A stretch of 33,740 nt of DNA, from contig CAJSYI010000033.1 of the NCBI GenBank assembly GCA_910573745.1, positions 1 to 33,740 on the forward strand, in the 5' to 3' direction. Made by a program: the position numbers and the translations under genes. The notes below the pieces were generated by a model, which saw nothing but the letters and a program-made list of their open reading frames with translations, was not told the DNA's origin and made no database searches. Shown here one piece after another: positions 8,309-16,127 of the stretch; the first letter of the stretch is position 1; every line of letters starts with the position of its first letter. Origin of the DNA: Muribaculaceae bacterium. Lineage in GTDB: Bacteria; Bacteroidota; Bacteroidia; Bacteroidales; Muribaculaceae.

Positions 8309-8923
8309 ATGCCCGACTTCATAGAGACGATACGCGTCGTGGACGGCTCTTTCCGCCTTCTGCCGCTCCATGCGGCCCGGATGCGTGCCACGTGCCGGGA
8401 GGCTTACGGCTGCGAGGCTCCCGCGCTCGGCCTTTCTCCGGCCGACATCCCGGCCGGCATGTGCCGGGGCACGGTGAAATGCCGCGTGAGATATGGCCGT
8501 GAGATAGGCGGCGTGGAATTCGAGCGTTATGAGCCTCGCCGTGTGCGTACTTTGAGGGCGGTGAGTGCCGACGGTCTGGACTATCATCTGAAACATGCCG
8601 ACCGTGCTGCGCTCGATGCCGTGCGCGGTCTGAGAGGGGATGCCGACGAGGTGGTGATAGTCCGCGGCGGACTTGTGGCCGACACTTCCTTTTCCAACCT
8701 CCTTTTCCGCACCGCCGACAGGCTGCTGACTCCACGGCGGCCGCTTCTGAAGGGGGTCATGCGCCGCTGGCTGCTCGACCGGGGGATTGCCGAAGAGGCC
8801 GACATCCCGGCCGACATGCTCGTGGCCGGAAATCCGCTCGGCATCACGGAAGCCTTGATGATCAATGCTATGCTGCCCCTCGGGGCGGTCGCGCCGATAC
8901 CCGTGGAGCGCATTCTTTTCTGA
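8309..8923 (+). CDS. pabC: Aminodeoxychorismate lyase-like class IV aminotransferase (PabC-like)
   Basis: A PLP-dependent fold-type IV protein of 204 residues that would split aminodeoxychorismate into p-aminobenzoate and pyruvate. The PLP lysine is in DYHLKHADR, followed by the family segment DEVVIVRGGLVADTSFSNL and TPRRPLLKGVMRRWLL. The start at 8309 gives MPDFIETIRV, the usual short N-terminus, and is preceded by AAAGGA; an alternative ATG at 8294 overlaps the pabB stop as ATGA, so coupling with pabB is likely in either case. At about 200 residues it is shorter than E. coli PabC (269), with trimmed N- and C-terminal regions. Assignment as lyase rather than another class IV aminotransferase rests on the pabB linkage. 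Its stop lies only two bases from that of the opposing gene. Confidence 0.82.
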   Translation: MPDFIETIRVVDGSFRLLPLHAARMRATCREAYGCEAPALGLSPADIPAGMCRGTVKCRVRYGREIGGVEFERYEPRRVRTLRAVSADGLDYHLKHADRAALDAVRGLRGDADEVVIVRGGLVADTSFSNLLFRTADRLLTPRRPLLKGVMRRWLLDRGIAEEADIPADMLVAGNPLGITEALMINAMLPLGAVAPIPVERILF

Positions 8924-8925
8924 AC

Positions 8926-9432
8926 TCAGCAGAGCGAACGGAAGTCGGGATGGGCGAGGATGAGCGCGATGCGTGCAATCGACTCGGGTGTCTCTCCGGG
9001 GAAGAGTGCCGGGTTGACGGCGAGTGTCGGCGGAAGACCGTCGTGGGCTTCTGTGCGACTGGCCTTTTTTGTTCCGTCGTATTCCTTCACAATCAGGTCG
9101 AGTCCTCCCCATGCTTTGAGTATGTCGGCCAGCACCGTGTCCGGCCGGGTGGCATTGCAGGAGCGTGCGCCGCTTTCCTGTGCGAATCTCCGGCCTTCGG
9201 TGGCGTCCGTTGCGCAGAAGGCGACTTTCATCCCGACGGAGCGGAAAGCCTTCACGAGAGCCTTTCCGAAATCAGACAGGCCGTCGGCGACGAGTATGCG
9301 CATCTCCGGGAACACTACGGACAGCCGGTGCGGATTCCTTGCCGGGGTTTTGGCGCGCATGCGTGCGGTGTCGGCTGCGAGCCGTCCGCTGCGGAGGTCT
9401 TCCATTCTGCGTTCGAGGTAATTGTCAGCCAT
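8926..9432 (-). CDS. Small Rossmann-like protein, possible shortened SDR-family oxidoreductase
   Basis: A 168-residue protein. After a charged N-terminal helix (MADNYLERRMEDLRSG) the segment MRILVADGLSDFGKALVKAF looks like the first beta-alpha unit of a nucleotide-binding fold, followed by VAFCATDATEGRRFAQE and a WGGLDLIVKEY strand resembling the NNAG-preceding region of short-chain dehydrogenases. The canonical TGxxxGxG loop is replaced by ADGLSDFG, and no YxxxK catalytic pair is visible, so it is probably not a standard SDR enzyme. It ends two bases from the pabC stop on the other strand and has a well-formed promoter of its own (9461-9491). The coding frame is convincing; the function is not known. 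Confidence 0.7.
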   Translation of the reverse strand: MADNYLERRMEDLRSGRLAADTARMRAKTPARNPHRLSVVFPEMRILVADGLSDFGKALVKAFRSVGMKVAFCATDATEGRRFAQESGARSCNATRPDTVLADILKAWGGLDLIVKEYDGTKKASRTEAHDGLPPTLAVNPALFPGETPESIARIALILAHPDFRSLC

Positions 9433-9460
9433 ATTTTGGGATTGTCGTGGTTGCCGTGTG

Positions 9461-9491
9461 CAAAGTTACTGTTTTTATCCGATTGTGGCAA
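9461..9491 (-). promoter_or_regulatory. Promoter for the small Rossmann-like gene
   Basis: On the minus strand TTG (9491-9489) is followed after 20 bases by TAACTTTG (9468-9461), an exact -7 match, with the start codon about 28 bases downstream. Confidence 0.65.
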
Positions 9492-9708
9492 GTCAGGATG
9501 CTGCGGTATTTGTAGTGTCGGCTTTTGTGCTTTTCTTGGGTTTGCGGAAAACAGTGTGGCATTGCCGGGAGGTGGATACCAAAATCACGGAATGTGGTAC
9601 CGTTATGCGGGCTGTGCGATGGAGGTTGGGGATTTTTGAGTATTTTTGCGGCCTGAAACGCGGGGACGTTTTCCTCTGGTCTCCGCAGAATGAACGTAAG
9701 AGACGCAT

Positions 9709-11583
9709 ATGACACCAATAATCACCCTCATGTCGGCTGCCGTTGCGGCATCGTGCGCGGCCGCTTCGGCGGCCGGGTCGCCACGCGACACAGTGGCCCT
9801 TCCCGAAATAGCCGTGGTTTCCCCGGCCAAGACCAATCCTGCGCTCCTGCCGCTCGACGTGAGCCGGATAAGCGCGGAGGAGATAGAGAAGTCCACGGAG
9901 ACGTCGCTGCTTCCTGTGCTGGCGGCGAAGGTGCCGGGGCTGTTCGTCAGCGAACGCGGCTTCGCGGGCTACGGCATCTCGGGCGGAAGCGCGGGGGCGG
10001 TCAACATACGCGGCGTGGGCCAGGGCAACAAGGTGCTGTTCATGATCGACGGGCAGCCGCAGTGGGCCGGCGTTTTCGGACATTCGCTCGCCGACTCGTA
10101 TGTGGCCAACGGTGTGGAGTGCGTCGAGGTGGTGAAGGGGCCGTCGTCGCTGCTCTACGGCTCGAACGCCATGGGCGGGTCGGTCAACATCATCACGCGT
10201 CGCCAGCGCGAGGAGGGAGTGTCGGGGCGTGCGCGCGCTATGTTCGGCTCGTTCACCACCCAGAAGTTCGACCTTTCCGCCGGCATGCGCAAGGGGCGGT
10301 TCGCGGCTACGGTGGCTGGGCAGCTCGACCGAAGCAACGGTTACCGCGACGGGAGCGCGTTCTGGCTCGCCAACGAATTCGTGCAGCTGCAGTACGCTCC
10401 GTCGCGGCATTGGGAGACAGGTGCCAACCTCGACATGACGCAGACCCGCTCCGACAATCCCGGCACGCTCCATGAGCCGCTGGAGAACATGTGGACGAAG
10501 CTCTTCCGGGGCACCGCCTCTGTCTATGCCAAGGACGACTACGGGGTGGCCTCGGGCGGAGTGCAGGCGTTCGTCAACTGGGGGCGCAACAAGGTGGACG
10601 ACGGCAACGCGCCCGGAACGCCTCCGCGCGATTACCTCTTCAATTCGACTGACTACAACATGGGGGTAACGCTCTACCAGACGCTGCGCATGTGGCACGG
10701 CAACGAGATTTCGCTCGGCGTGGACTTCCAGCATTGGGGAGGACACAACTGGAACACCGGCAAGGATGACGCTTCGGTGCGCAGTTCCGAGTTCAGGGAG
10801 CATGTCAACGAGATTTCCGGCTATGCCATGGTGCAGCAGGGATTCTGGCGCGACATCCTTTCGGTCAATGCCGGGGTGCGCCTGCAGCACGGCTCTTCCT
10901 ACGGCAACGTGTGGGTGCCGCAGGCTGGGGTGATAGTGCGTCCCGGCTTCGGCTCGGAGTTCAGGCTGTCGTTCAGCAAAGGCTTCCGTGCGCCCAACCT
11001 CAGGGAGCTATACCTTTATCCGCCCCATAACCCTGACCTCAGGCCGGAATACATGTTCAACTACGAAGTAGCTTACAGCCAGCGTCTTCTTGAGGGCCGT
11101 CTTAAGCTCGGCGCGGCCCTTTTCTTCATCGACGGCAAGGATATGATACAGACGGTGATGATTGGCGGGCGTCCCCGCAACATGAACGTGGGCCGTTTCA
11201 TCAACAAGGGCTTTGAGATCGAGGGGGCATTCCGCGTCAATCGGCTATGGGCTGTGGCGGCGGCCTACAGCTTCCTGCATACCGACGCTCCTGTGATGCA
11301 GGCCCCGAAACACAAGCTCGACGCTTCGGTGAGCTATTCTCCCGGTCGTTTCGACTTCACGCTTGAAGACCAGAGCATCTGGGACATGTACACCGGCGCG
11401 CCCGGAGGCAGGAAAGAGAGCTACACGCTGCTAAGTTTCCGCGCGGCCTACACGCTGGCCTCACGCGTCCCGGTAACGGTTTTCGCGAAGGTGGACAACA
11501 TCGCCGACCGGCACTACGAGGTCATCTACGGCTGCCCGATGCCCGGCACTACCCTGACGGGCGGCGTGGAGCTGAAGTTCTGA
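9709..11583 (+). CDS. TonB-dependent outer-membrane receptor (BtuB/Cir-like)
   Basis: A 624-residue receptor: signal peptide (about 1-21), a TonB-box-like stretch DTVALPEIAVVSP (near 26-38), plug domain with GGSAGAVNIRGVG and VEVVKGPSSLLYGSNAMGG, then a 22-strand barrel with FSKGFRAPNLRELY and the C-terminal strand TGGVELKF. It would import a scarce ligand across the outer membrane using energy from a Ton complex, possibly that at 19931-21769. It lacks the N-terminal carboxypeptidase-like domain of SusC proteins, so a metal chelate, haem, cobalamin or similar is more likely than a glycan. No partner transporter or binding protein is adjacent and no riboswitch is seen upstream, so the ligand cannot be given. 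A TATTTTTG at 9641-9648 is a weak -7 candidate. Confidence 0.9.
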   Translation: MTPIITLMSAAVAASCAAASAAGSPRDTVALPEIAVVSPAKTNPALLPLDVSRISAEEIEKSTETSLLPVLAAKVPGLFVSERGFAGYGISGGSAGAVNIRGVGQGNKVLFMIDGQPQWAGVFGHSLADSYVANGVECVEVVKGPSSLLYGSNAMGGSVNIITRRQREEGVSGRARAMFGSFTTQKFDLSAGMRKGRFAATVAGQLDRSNGYRDGSAFWLANEFVQLQYAPSRHWETGANLDMTQTRSDNPGTLHEPLENMWTKLFRGTASVYAKDDYGVASGGVQAFVNWGRNKVDDGNAPGTPPRDYLFNSTDYNMGVTLYQTLRMWHGNEISLGVDFQHWGGHNWNTGKDDASVRSSEFREHVNEISGYAMVQQGFWRDILSVNAGVRLQHGSSYGNVWVPQAGVIVRPGFGSEFRLSFSKGFRAPNLRELYLYPPHNPDLRPEYMFNYEVAYSQRLLEGRLKLGAALFFIDGKDMIQTVMIGGRPRNMNVGRFINKGFEIEGAFRVNRLWAVAAAYSFLHTDAPVMQAPKHKLDASVSYSPGRFDFTLEDQSIWDMYTGAPGGRKESYTLLSFRAAYTLASRVPVTVFAKVDNIADRHYEVIYGCPMPGTTLTGGVELKF

Positions 11584-11618
11584 GAGCCTGTGCGCCGACC
11601 GTTGGGATGCTTTAAAAA

Positions 11619-11656
11619 TGTGTCTGGAATTTTTATTCTGATTTATTCCAAACACA
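11619..11656. terminator. Hairpin between convergent genes, likely terminator
   Basis: Twelve-nt arms TGTGTCTGGAAT (11619-11630) and ATTCCAAACACA (11645-11656) pair at 11 of 12 positions, and the stem is flanked by TTTAAAAA on the left and CTCTAAAAA on the right. It sits between the convergent TonB receptor and RhuM genes. Read on the minus strand the left flank gives ATTTTTAAA, so it best suits termination of the RhuM transcript. Confidence 0.6.
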
Positions 11657-11671
11657 CTCTAAAAAGCAAGT

Positions 11672-12538
11672 CTACAAAGAGTCCAGAATCATTTCCGGAG
11701 ACGCCTCCATCTTAGAAAATGCGAACAGTTTAATGCCAAGGTCTTTTATTGAGGCTCCTATGTGATAGAGATTGTCATCAACCACCATAAAACGGTCGTG
11801 AATGCGTGAGGCCAGTCTGACATCAATCGGAGCATATTGGTCATTATGCTTTTCTAAATCAAGCTGCAACTGACGGTTTATCCGCTTGGTATAGATTGTT
11901 GCCAAAACTCCACGACTCCGTTTGTCAAGAAGCGTCAATACCGTTTCATCAATATAATTGTCAATTAGAACGATGCGTTTCTTTGCCCGCTTCACAAGGT
12001 CGCATACAAACACGTAGGCATCGAAAATCTGTCCTTCGAAAAGGATGCCCTCCTTTGGAGGCAGTGAGGTGCGAATAAAGAAGTCCACTTTCCCGGATAA
12101 CTCCTTTATCTGGTTGTCATGCTCGGAAAGCCTATGATCAATGCGGTTCTCCATATGAAGCAAACGTTGGTTTATGCTATAACCGCGTAAAAGATAATCT
12201 TTTATTATTGTATTAGCCCAAATACGAAATTGAACACCTCTTTTTGATTTTACTCTATATCCAACAGAAATAATCACATCAAGATTGTAATGTTCAACAT
12301 TACGAGTAACAGTCCTGTCTCCTTCTTTTTGAACTGTCGCAAATTTTGCGACAGTTGGAAGTCCAGCCAGTTCTTCTTGTAGAGCATTATTAATATGTTT
12401 GCCGATTGTTTTGACATCTCTGTCAAACAGAGTTGCAATTTGGTTTCTATTCAACCACACGGTTTCATCCTCAAGCCTGACTTCAAGTGAAACAGAGGCA
12501 TCAGGCTGATATAGTATTATTTCGTTGTTTGTATCCAT
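11672..12538 (-). CDS. RhuM-family protein with a C-terminal PLD-like (HKD-type) domain
   Basis: A 288-residue protein. Residues 1-125 match the virulence RhuM family: an N-terminal segment ending in the helix-turn-helix-like VWLNRNQIATLFDRDVKTIG, then VEHYNLDVIISVGYRVKSKRG and FRIWANTIIKDYLLRGYSINQ. After a charged linker (130-150) the C-terminal part (165-288) contains HDRFMVVDDNLYHIGASIKD, which resembles one half of a phospholipase-D type active site (His247, Arg in place of Lys, Asp254). The sequence is clearly more AT-rich than its neighbours, which suggests transfer. RhuM proteins occur in pathogenicity islands, prophages and near restriction systems, but their role is unclear; a DNA-linked or defence role is inference. 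A minus-strand TAATTTTG at 12565-12558 is a possible -7 element. Confidence 0.85.
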   Translation of the reverse strand: MDTNNEIILYQPDASVSLEVRLEDETVWLNRNQIATLFDRDVKTIGKHINNALQEELAGLPTVAKFATVQKEGDRTVTRNVEHYNLDVIISVGYRVKSKRGVQFRIWANTIIKDYLLRGYSINQRLLHMENRIDHRLSEHDNQIKELSGKVDFFIRTSLPPKEGILFEGQIFDAYVFVCDLVKRAKKRIVLIDNYIDETVLTLLDKRSRGVLATIYTKRINRQLQLDLEKHNDQYAPIDVRLASRIHDRFMVVDDNLYHIGASIKDLGIKLFAFSKMEASPEMILDSL

Positions 12539-12657
12539 CAGGTGCGTTTTGAGATTCCAAAATTAACGAGAATAATCGGTATCTTAATGTTTTAGTGTTG
12601 CAGTTCGTTGAGATGTTGTGAATTACAACATAATTGGTAATGTCTTTGATATACGAA

Positions 12658-12697
12658 GAGGCTGCGTCGTAAAGCATTAATTTTACGGCGCAGCCTC
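12658..12697 (-). terminator. Palindromic terminator after the M48 protease gene, copy B
   Basis: Arms GAGGCTGCGTCGTAAA (12658-12673) and TTTACGGCGCAGCCTC (12682-12697) pair over 16 positions with a single non-Watson-Crick pair. It lies 22 bases past the stop of the minus-strand M48 gene. The sequence is nearly that of the hairpin at 3611-3651 and related to the one at 33570-33608. Its imperfect pair is a wobble on the plus strand, so direction is less certain than for copy A. Confidence 0.65.
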
Positions 12698-12718
12698 AAT
12701 GGTTTTAGGAGTGGGATG

Positions 12719-13519
12719 TCATTTGGCGGCGGCGGGACGCTGCAGGCCGTCCTTCTCGCAACGCTTGGTCATGTTCTTGATGCGTGCGGCCGTCTCCGGA
12801 TGGGAGGAGAACATCTTTGAGAAGTAGCTGGATGCGGCTCCGCTGCCTCCTTCCATCTTCTGGAACTTCTCGAATGCCATCACCATCCCCCAGGGGTTGC
12901 GTCCGTGGGCCTTCAGGAAATCGTAGCCGCAGTTGTCGGCCTCGTTCTCCTGCTTCTGCGAGTATTTCGCGTTGATCAGCGACTCTCCGAGCGTGCCGAG
13001 CTGCGACTCGGTGAGGGCAGCCGCCTTTCCTCCGGTGGATGCCACCGCGTCCTTGAGCGCGCCGGTGAGGAGCTGCGTCTTGAAGGCGTTCTTGGAATGG
13101 CGTTTGAGCACATGGCCTATCTCATGGCCGATGATTCCCATCAGTTCGTCGTCGTCCATTATGTCCATCAGCGACGAGAACACGCGCACGCTTCCGTCGG
13201 GGCATGCGAATGCGTTGACGTCTATCACGTGGTATACCTTGAAGTTCAACGGTATCCCGTCAGCGTCCTTGATGCCTTCGGTGAGCTTGTTGAGACGGAT
13301 CGTGTAGGGGTCGTCGTCCGGAAGCACGGGGTTGTGCTTGTCCATCCAGTCTACCGACTCTTTGACGTATGCAGCCATCTGCTCGTCTGTCAATGTCATG
13401 GCCTGCACGGCTTTGGAGGCCCCGCCTATGGCTTTCTTGAGGTTGAACTGCGCCGATGCGGGTATCGCTGCCAAGGCGCAGACCATTGCGATGAATAAAA
13501 GGGTTGTTTTTCTTTTCAT
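12719..13519 (-). CDS. Secreted M48-family zinc metalloprotease (HtpX/Oma1-like, Ste24 family)
   Basis: A 266-residue protease with a signal peptide (1-23, ASA-QF). The zinc site is HEIGH at 132-136 with the third ligand in NEADNCGYDFL (Glu193), and the usual closing motif SSHPETAARI is near the C-terminus. This is the BepA/LoiP-like group of periplasmic M48 enzymes, which trim or degrade misfolded outer-membrane proteins; after cleavage the product would be soluble in the periplasm, since no lipobox follows the signal. It is single on the minus strand, divergent from the BlaI-M56 pair across about 200 bases. A TAATTTTG at 13565-13558 may be its -7 element. The substrate is unknown. Confidence 0.92.
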   Translation of the reverse strand: MKRKTTLLFIAMVCALAAIPASAQFNLKKAIGGASKAVQAMTLTDEQMAAYVKESVDWMDKHNPVLPDDDPYTIRLNKLTEGIKDADGIPLNFKVYHVIDVNAFACPDGSVRVFSSLMDIMDDDELMGIIGHEIGHVLKRHSKNAFKTQLLTGALKDAVASTGGKAAALTESQLGTLGESLINAKYSQKQENEADNCGYDFLKAHGRNPWGMVMAFEKFQKMEGGSGAASSYFSKMFSSHPETAARIKNMTKRCEKDGLQRPAAAK

Positions 13520-13557
13520 AATGGAAGATTAATGCTTCTATGTTGTAAAATCCGATG

Positions 13558-13565
13558 CAAAATTA
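13558..13565 (-). promoter_or_regulatory. Candidate -7 element for the M48 protease gene
   Basis: Minus-strand TAATTTTG, 39 bases upstream of the start codon. No clear TTTG at the expected spacing. Confidence 0.4.
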
Positions 13566-13634
13566 CGAAATTATATCGGAATCGCGGAAATGCCGACGGG
13601 GTTTTGAGCGGCAAAATAAGAAAATTTATGTTAA

Positions 13635-13679
13635 AACTAATTATTTAGTTGTAGAATTAGGTTTTTAGTTATAACTTTG
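13635..13679 (+). promoter_or_regulatory. Promoter with operator-like palindrome for the blaI-M56 operon
   Basis: TTG (13649-13651) and TAACTTTG (13672-13679) are 20 bases apart, a good -33/-7 pair. A palindrome AACTAA-TTAT-TTAGTT (13635-13650) overlaps the -33 element, and a further half-site TTTTAGTTA lies in the spacer (13663-13671). BlaI/MecI repressors bind short dyads overlapping their own promoter, so negative autoregulation is likely, though the dyad differs from the TACA/TGTA boxes of Firmicutes. Confidence 0.6.
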
Positions 13680-13717
13680 CGCGGTACATTAGAATCAGTT
13701 TTTTTGGACACTTGCTT

Positions 13718-14083
13718 ATGAGAAGGTTATCAGAAAAGGAGGAGGAAATCATGGGTATGTTCTGGAGCCATGGCGACATGTTCGTGCGCGAGGTGGTGGA
13801 GCGTTTCGACGAGCCGCGTCCGCACTTCAACACTGTGGCCACGTTCGTGCGCGGTCTGGAGGCCAAGGGCTTTCTGCGCCATGAGAGGCTCGGCAATTCT
13901 TTCCGCTACGGAGCGGCCGTGTCGCCTGAGGAATACGGGCGTTCGGCGATTCCTCGGCTTGTCAACCGCCTTTTCGGCGGCTCGTGCATGAACATGGTCT
14001 CTACGCTCGTGAAGGAGGAGGCCATAAGCGCCGACGAGCTCCGTGAGATTCTCCGGGAACTGGAAGAGGAGGACAGGCCATGA
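13718..14083 (+). CDS. BlaI/MecI/CopY-family transcriptional repressor
   Basis: A 121-residue winged-helix repressor. The start RRLSEKEEEIMGMFWSHGDMFVREVVERF and the recognition region PHFNTVATFVRGLEAKGFLRHER are typical of BlaI/MecI, followed by a helical dimerisation tail rich in Glu/Leu. In known systems it represses its own operon until the partner M56 membrane protease triggers its cleavage. The stop overlaps the M56 gene as ATGA (14080-14083), so the two are translationally coupled. ATG at 13718 is chosen over TTG at 13712. No beta-lactamase is next to it; in Bacteroidota such pairs are numerous and many regulate envelope stress or transport genes rather than antibiotic resistance, so the target is unknown. 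Confidence 0.92.
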   Translation: MRRLSEKEEEIMGMFWSHGDMFVREVVERFDEPRPHFNTVATFVRGLEAKGFLRHERLGNSFRYGAAVSPEEYGRSAIPRLVNRLFGGSCMNMVSTLVKEEAISADELREILRELEEEDRP

Positions 14084-15624
14084 AAGCGTTCGCAGGTGCC
14101 TTGGCGGCGTATTCCGTCGATGTGGCGATAATGCTTGTGGCGTTGACGGCGGTCTATGTGCTTTTCGTGAGGCAGGTCAGGTCGGCGAGGCTCCAGCGCG
14201 CGGTGATAGTCGGCACGTATGCCGTTTCCCTTATGTCGCCGGTGTGGATACGGCTTGCTGCGTCAGGCGTGTTTTCCGGCGTGTCGGCCGGGGGCAGGGC
14301 GGCAGCCGGACTGCCCGTGATTATTGTCCCGGCGGCTGAAGTGTCCGGAGGTCAGGCCGTTGACTGGCCTTGGCTTGTGGCCGCAGTGTTGGCCGCAGGG
14401 ATGGTGGCTACGCTGCTTCTGTCTCTTCCGGGCTGGATTCTCGTGTTCAGGGGGATAATCCGGGGCCGCAGACGCAGGCTGGGGCGTTATGTGCTGTCTT
14501 TGGCTGAAGATGACAGGATGCCTGTCTACAGCTGGGGGCGGTGGATAGTCTGTCCGGAGAAGGATTTCAGTCGTTACGGAGACATTATATTGGTCCATGA
14601 GACGGCTCACCTGAGGCAGCTGCATTGGCTTGACCTGCTTGTGGCGCAGGCGGTTACGGTGCTTAACTGGTACAATCCTGCTGCGTGGCTGCTTCTCGAC
14701 CGTCTGCGTGACGCGCACGAGTTCATGGCGGATTCCGCCGTGCTCGGAAGCGGTGTCGGCAAGGTGGAATATGTAAAGATGTTAATGGAAAAGGCTGTCG
14801 GCAAGCGGGTCGAAGTGTTTGCCAACAGCCTGAATCACAGTCAACTTAAAAAACGTGTAACTATGATGAAAAATCAGAAAGAAAGCGTATGGCGCCGCCT
14901 CGGCGTGGCAGCCATGCTTCCTGCGCTCGCCGCAGGAGTGGCGTTTGCGGCGATGCCGCAGGTGAGGGGATGGCTCGACGGCATGGGTCGTGGGCCGGCC
15001 GAATATTCCGTGTCCGGAATTTCCGGCAAAGTTAGTGAAAATACCGCAACCGCAGGCAAAGCCTGGAAGGTTTATTCGTCTGATTCCGGCGAACCCGTGG
15101 CAGCGATGTCGGTTCCTGCGGCGGCAGAAGCCGGGACGGCCGGTTCCGAAGAGCTGGCGGCGAAGCCTGAGAAGAAAGAAAGTTCACAGGCTTTCTATGT
15201 CGAGGGCGAGAAGGTCTCCGAAGAGTATTTGGCGGCCTTGGATCCGAACAATGTCGAGCCGATGACGGTAAGCAAGGAGAGGAATGAAGTGCACCTTGCG
15301 CTCAAGAAACCCCAGGGGGCCGAAGTCTCCCGGAATGTTGCTGAATACAGAGGCGGCATGAAGGCTCTGATGAACCATATGCATAAAGAGCTGAGGTATC
15401 CGGAAGATGCCATAAAAAACAAGGTCAGCGGTACAGCCATAGTAAGACTGGACATTGACAGCAAGGGGCGCGTCAAGGAGGCCTCGATTGTGAAAAGCGC
15501 GGGCTACGCTTCGCTTGACAAGGAGGCCCTGCGGGTTGCGCGGACATTGAACGACTGGACAGTCGGCATTCCGGAAGGGGAAACCGTATCATTCGTCCTT
15601 CCTGTAAGATTCAAGACGGAGTAA
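14080..15624 (+). CDS. BlaR1-like M56 membrane metalloprotease with C-terminal TonB domain
   Basis: A 514-residue membrane protein. Transmembrane segments lie near residues 14-30, 43-60, 97-122 and, after the protease domain, 275-292. The M56 zinc site is HETAH (173-177) with the second motif NPAAWLLLDRLRDAHEFMADSAVL (Glu214). The part beyond residue 295 is a low-complexity Ala/Glu/Lys linker followed by a TonB C-terminal domain (about 420-514: LRYPEDA, GTAIVRLDIDSKGRVKEASIVKSAGYASLDKEA). Unlike BlaR1 there is no penicillin-binding sensor; the periplasmic TonB domain takes its place. It could sense or contact TonB-dependent receptors and pass the signal to the repressor it overlaps. That signalling model is inference; the domain order is clear. 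Confidence 0.88.
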   Translation: MKAFAGALAAYSVDVAIMLVALTAVYVLFVRQVRSARLQRAVIVGTYAVSLMSPVWIRLAASGVFSGVSAGGRAAAGLPVIIVPAAEVSGGQAVDWPWLVAAVLAAGMVATLLLSLPGWILVFRGIIRGRRRRLGRYVLSLAEDDRMPVYSWGRWIVCPEKDFSRYGDIILVHETAHLRQLHWLDLLVAQAVTVLNWYNPAAWLLLDRLRDAHEFMADSAVLGSGVGKVEYVKMLMEKAVGKRVEVFANSLNHSQLKKRVTMMKNQKESVWRRLGVAAMLPALAAGVAFAAMPQVRGWLDGMGRGPAEYSVSGISGKVSENTATAGKAWKVYSSDSGEPVAAMSVPAAAEAGTAGSEELAAKPEKKESSQAFYVEGEKVSEEYLAALDPNNVEPMTVSKERNEVHLALKKPQGAEVSRNVAEYRGGMKALMNHMHKELRYPEDAIKNKVSGTAIVRLDIDSKGRVKEASIVKSAGYASLDKEALRVARTLNDWTVGIPEGETVSFVLPVRFKTE

Positions 15625-15681
15625 CGTTTTTCCACAATCCCTTGGAGGAGCGTCCGGGGATGGAACACACTCTCTGATATG

Positions 15682-15726
15682 GGCCGGGACTGCGTGGTTG
15701 ACGCGGTTCCGGCCTCGTTTTTAATG
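15682..15726 (+). terminator. Intrinsic terminator of the blaI-M56 operon
   Basis: A 13-bp stem (GGCCGGGACTGCG at 15682-15694 with CGCGGTTCCGGCC at 15702-15714) containing two G-U pairs, a 7-base loop, then TCGTTTTTAA. It starts 57 bases after the M56 stop. Confidence 0.85.
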
Positions 15727-16045
15727 TTTGTTTGAATATTTATACTAATATTTGTGATATTCTCATCGTTATATTGATGGTTCTGCGCAGAAAACAGGCT
15801 AATGGCGATGATATCCCGCTTTACAATGACATATGCAGGTTTAGGTTTGCTTTTCACTATGAAAGTGATTATTTCTTATGCTGCAGAAGGTGTTTTGGCA
15901 GGTATGCCTTGATCGGATGCTATGCAAAGACCATCATTGTCTAAATTTTGGGTTATATACATTAGTAATTTCTGTCTTCGTCGCTGTGTTGACATATGCT
16001 GCGACGGGGGAATCTGCCGGTCGTCGAGAGATGCCCGGCTTATTT
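15727..16045. other. AT-rich intergenic region, no gene supported
   Basis: About 320 bases much poorer in GC than both neighbours. A 70-codon open frame (15732-15944) has no recognisable motif and an improbable composition. No RNA gene or repeat of the kinds seen elsewhere in the window is evident. It may be the remnant of a decayed accessory insertion. Confidence 0.4.
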
Positions 16046-16079
16046 TTTGCCGTTGTTACAGGAAAAATGGCTAACTTTG
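16046..16079 (+). promoter_or_regulatory. Promoter for shikimate kinase
   Basis: TTTG (16046-16049) and TAACTTTG (16072-16079) fit the Bacteroidota promoter with a slightly long spacer of 22 bases. The start codon is 48 bases downstream. Confidence 0.55.
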
Positions 16080-16127
16080 AGGCCGCTAACTTCCCCTTGC
16101 CGTGGCGTGGGGAGGCAAGACAGTATC

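Noticed and set aside
9470..9708. Cobalamin or other riboswitch ahead of the TonB receptor
   Set aside because: No B12-box-like or other conserved riboswitch core could be found in the 240 bases upstream.
15732..15944. Small 70-codon gene upstream of aroK
   Set aside because: No family resemblance, odd composition and no promoter or ribosome site; treated as AT-rich intergenic DNA.
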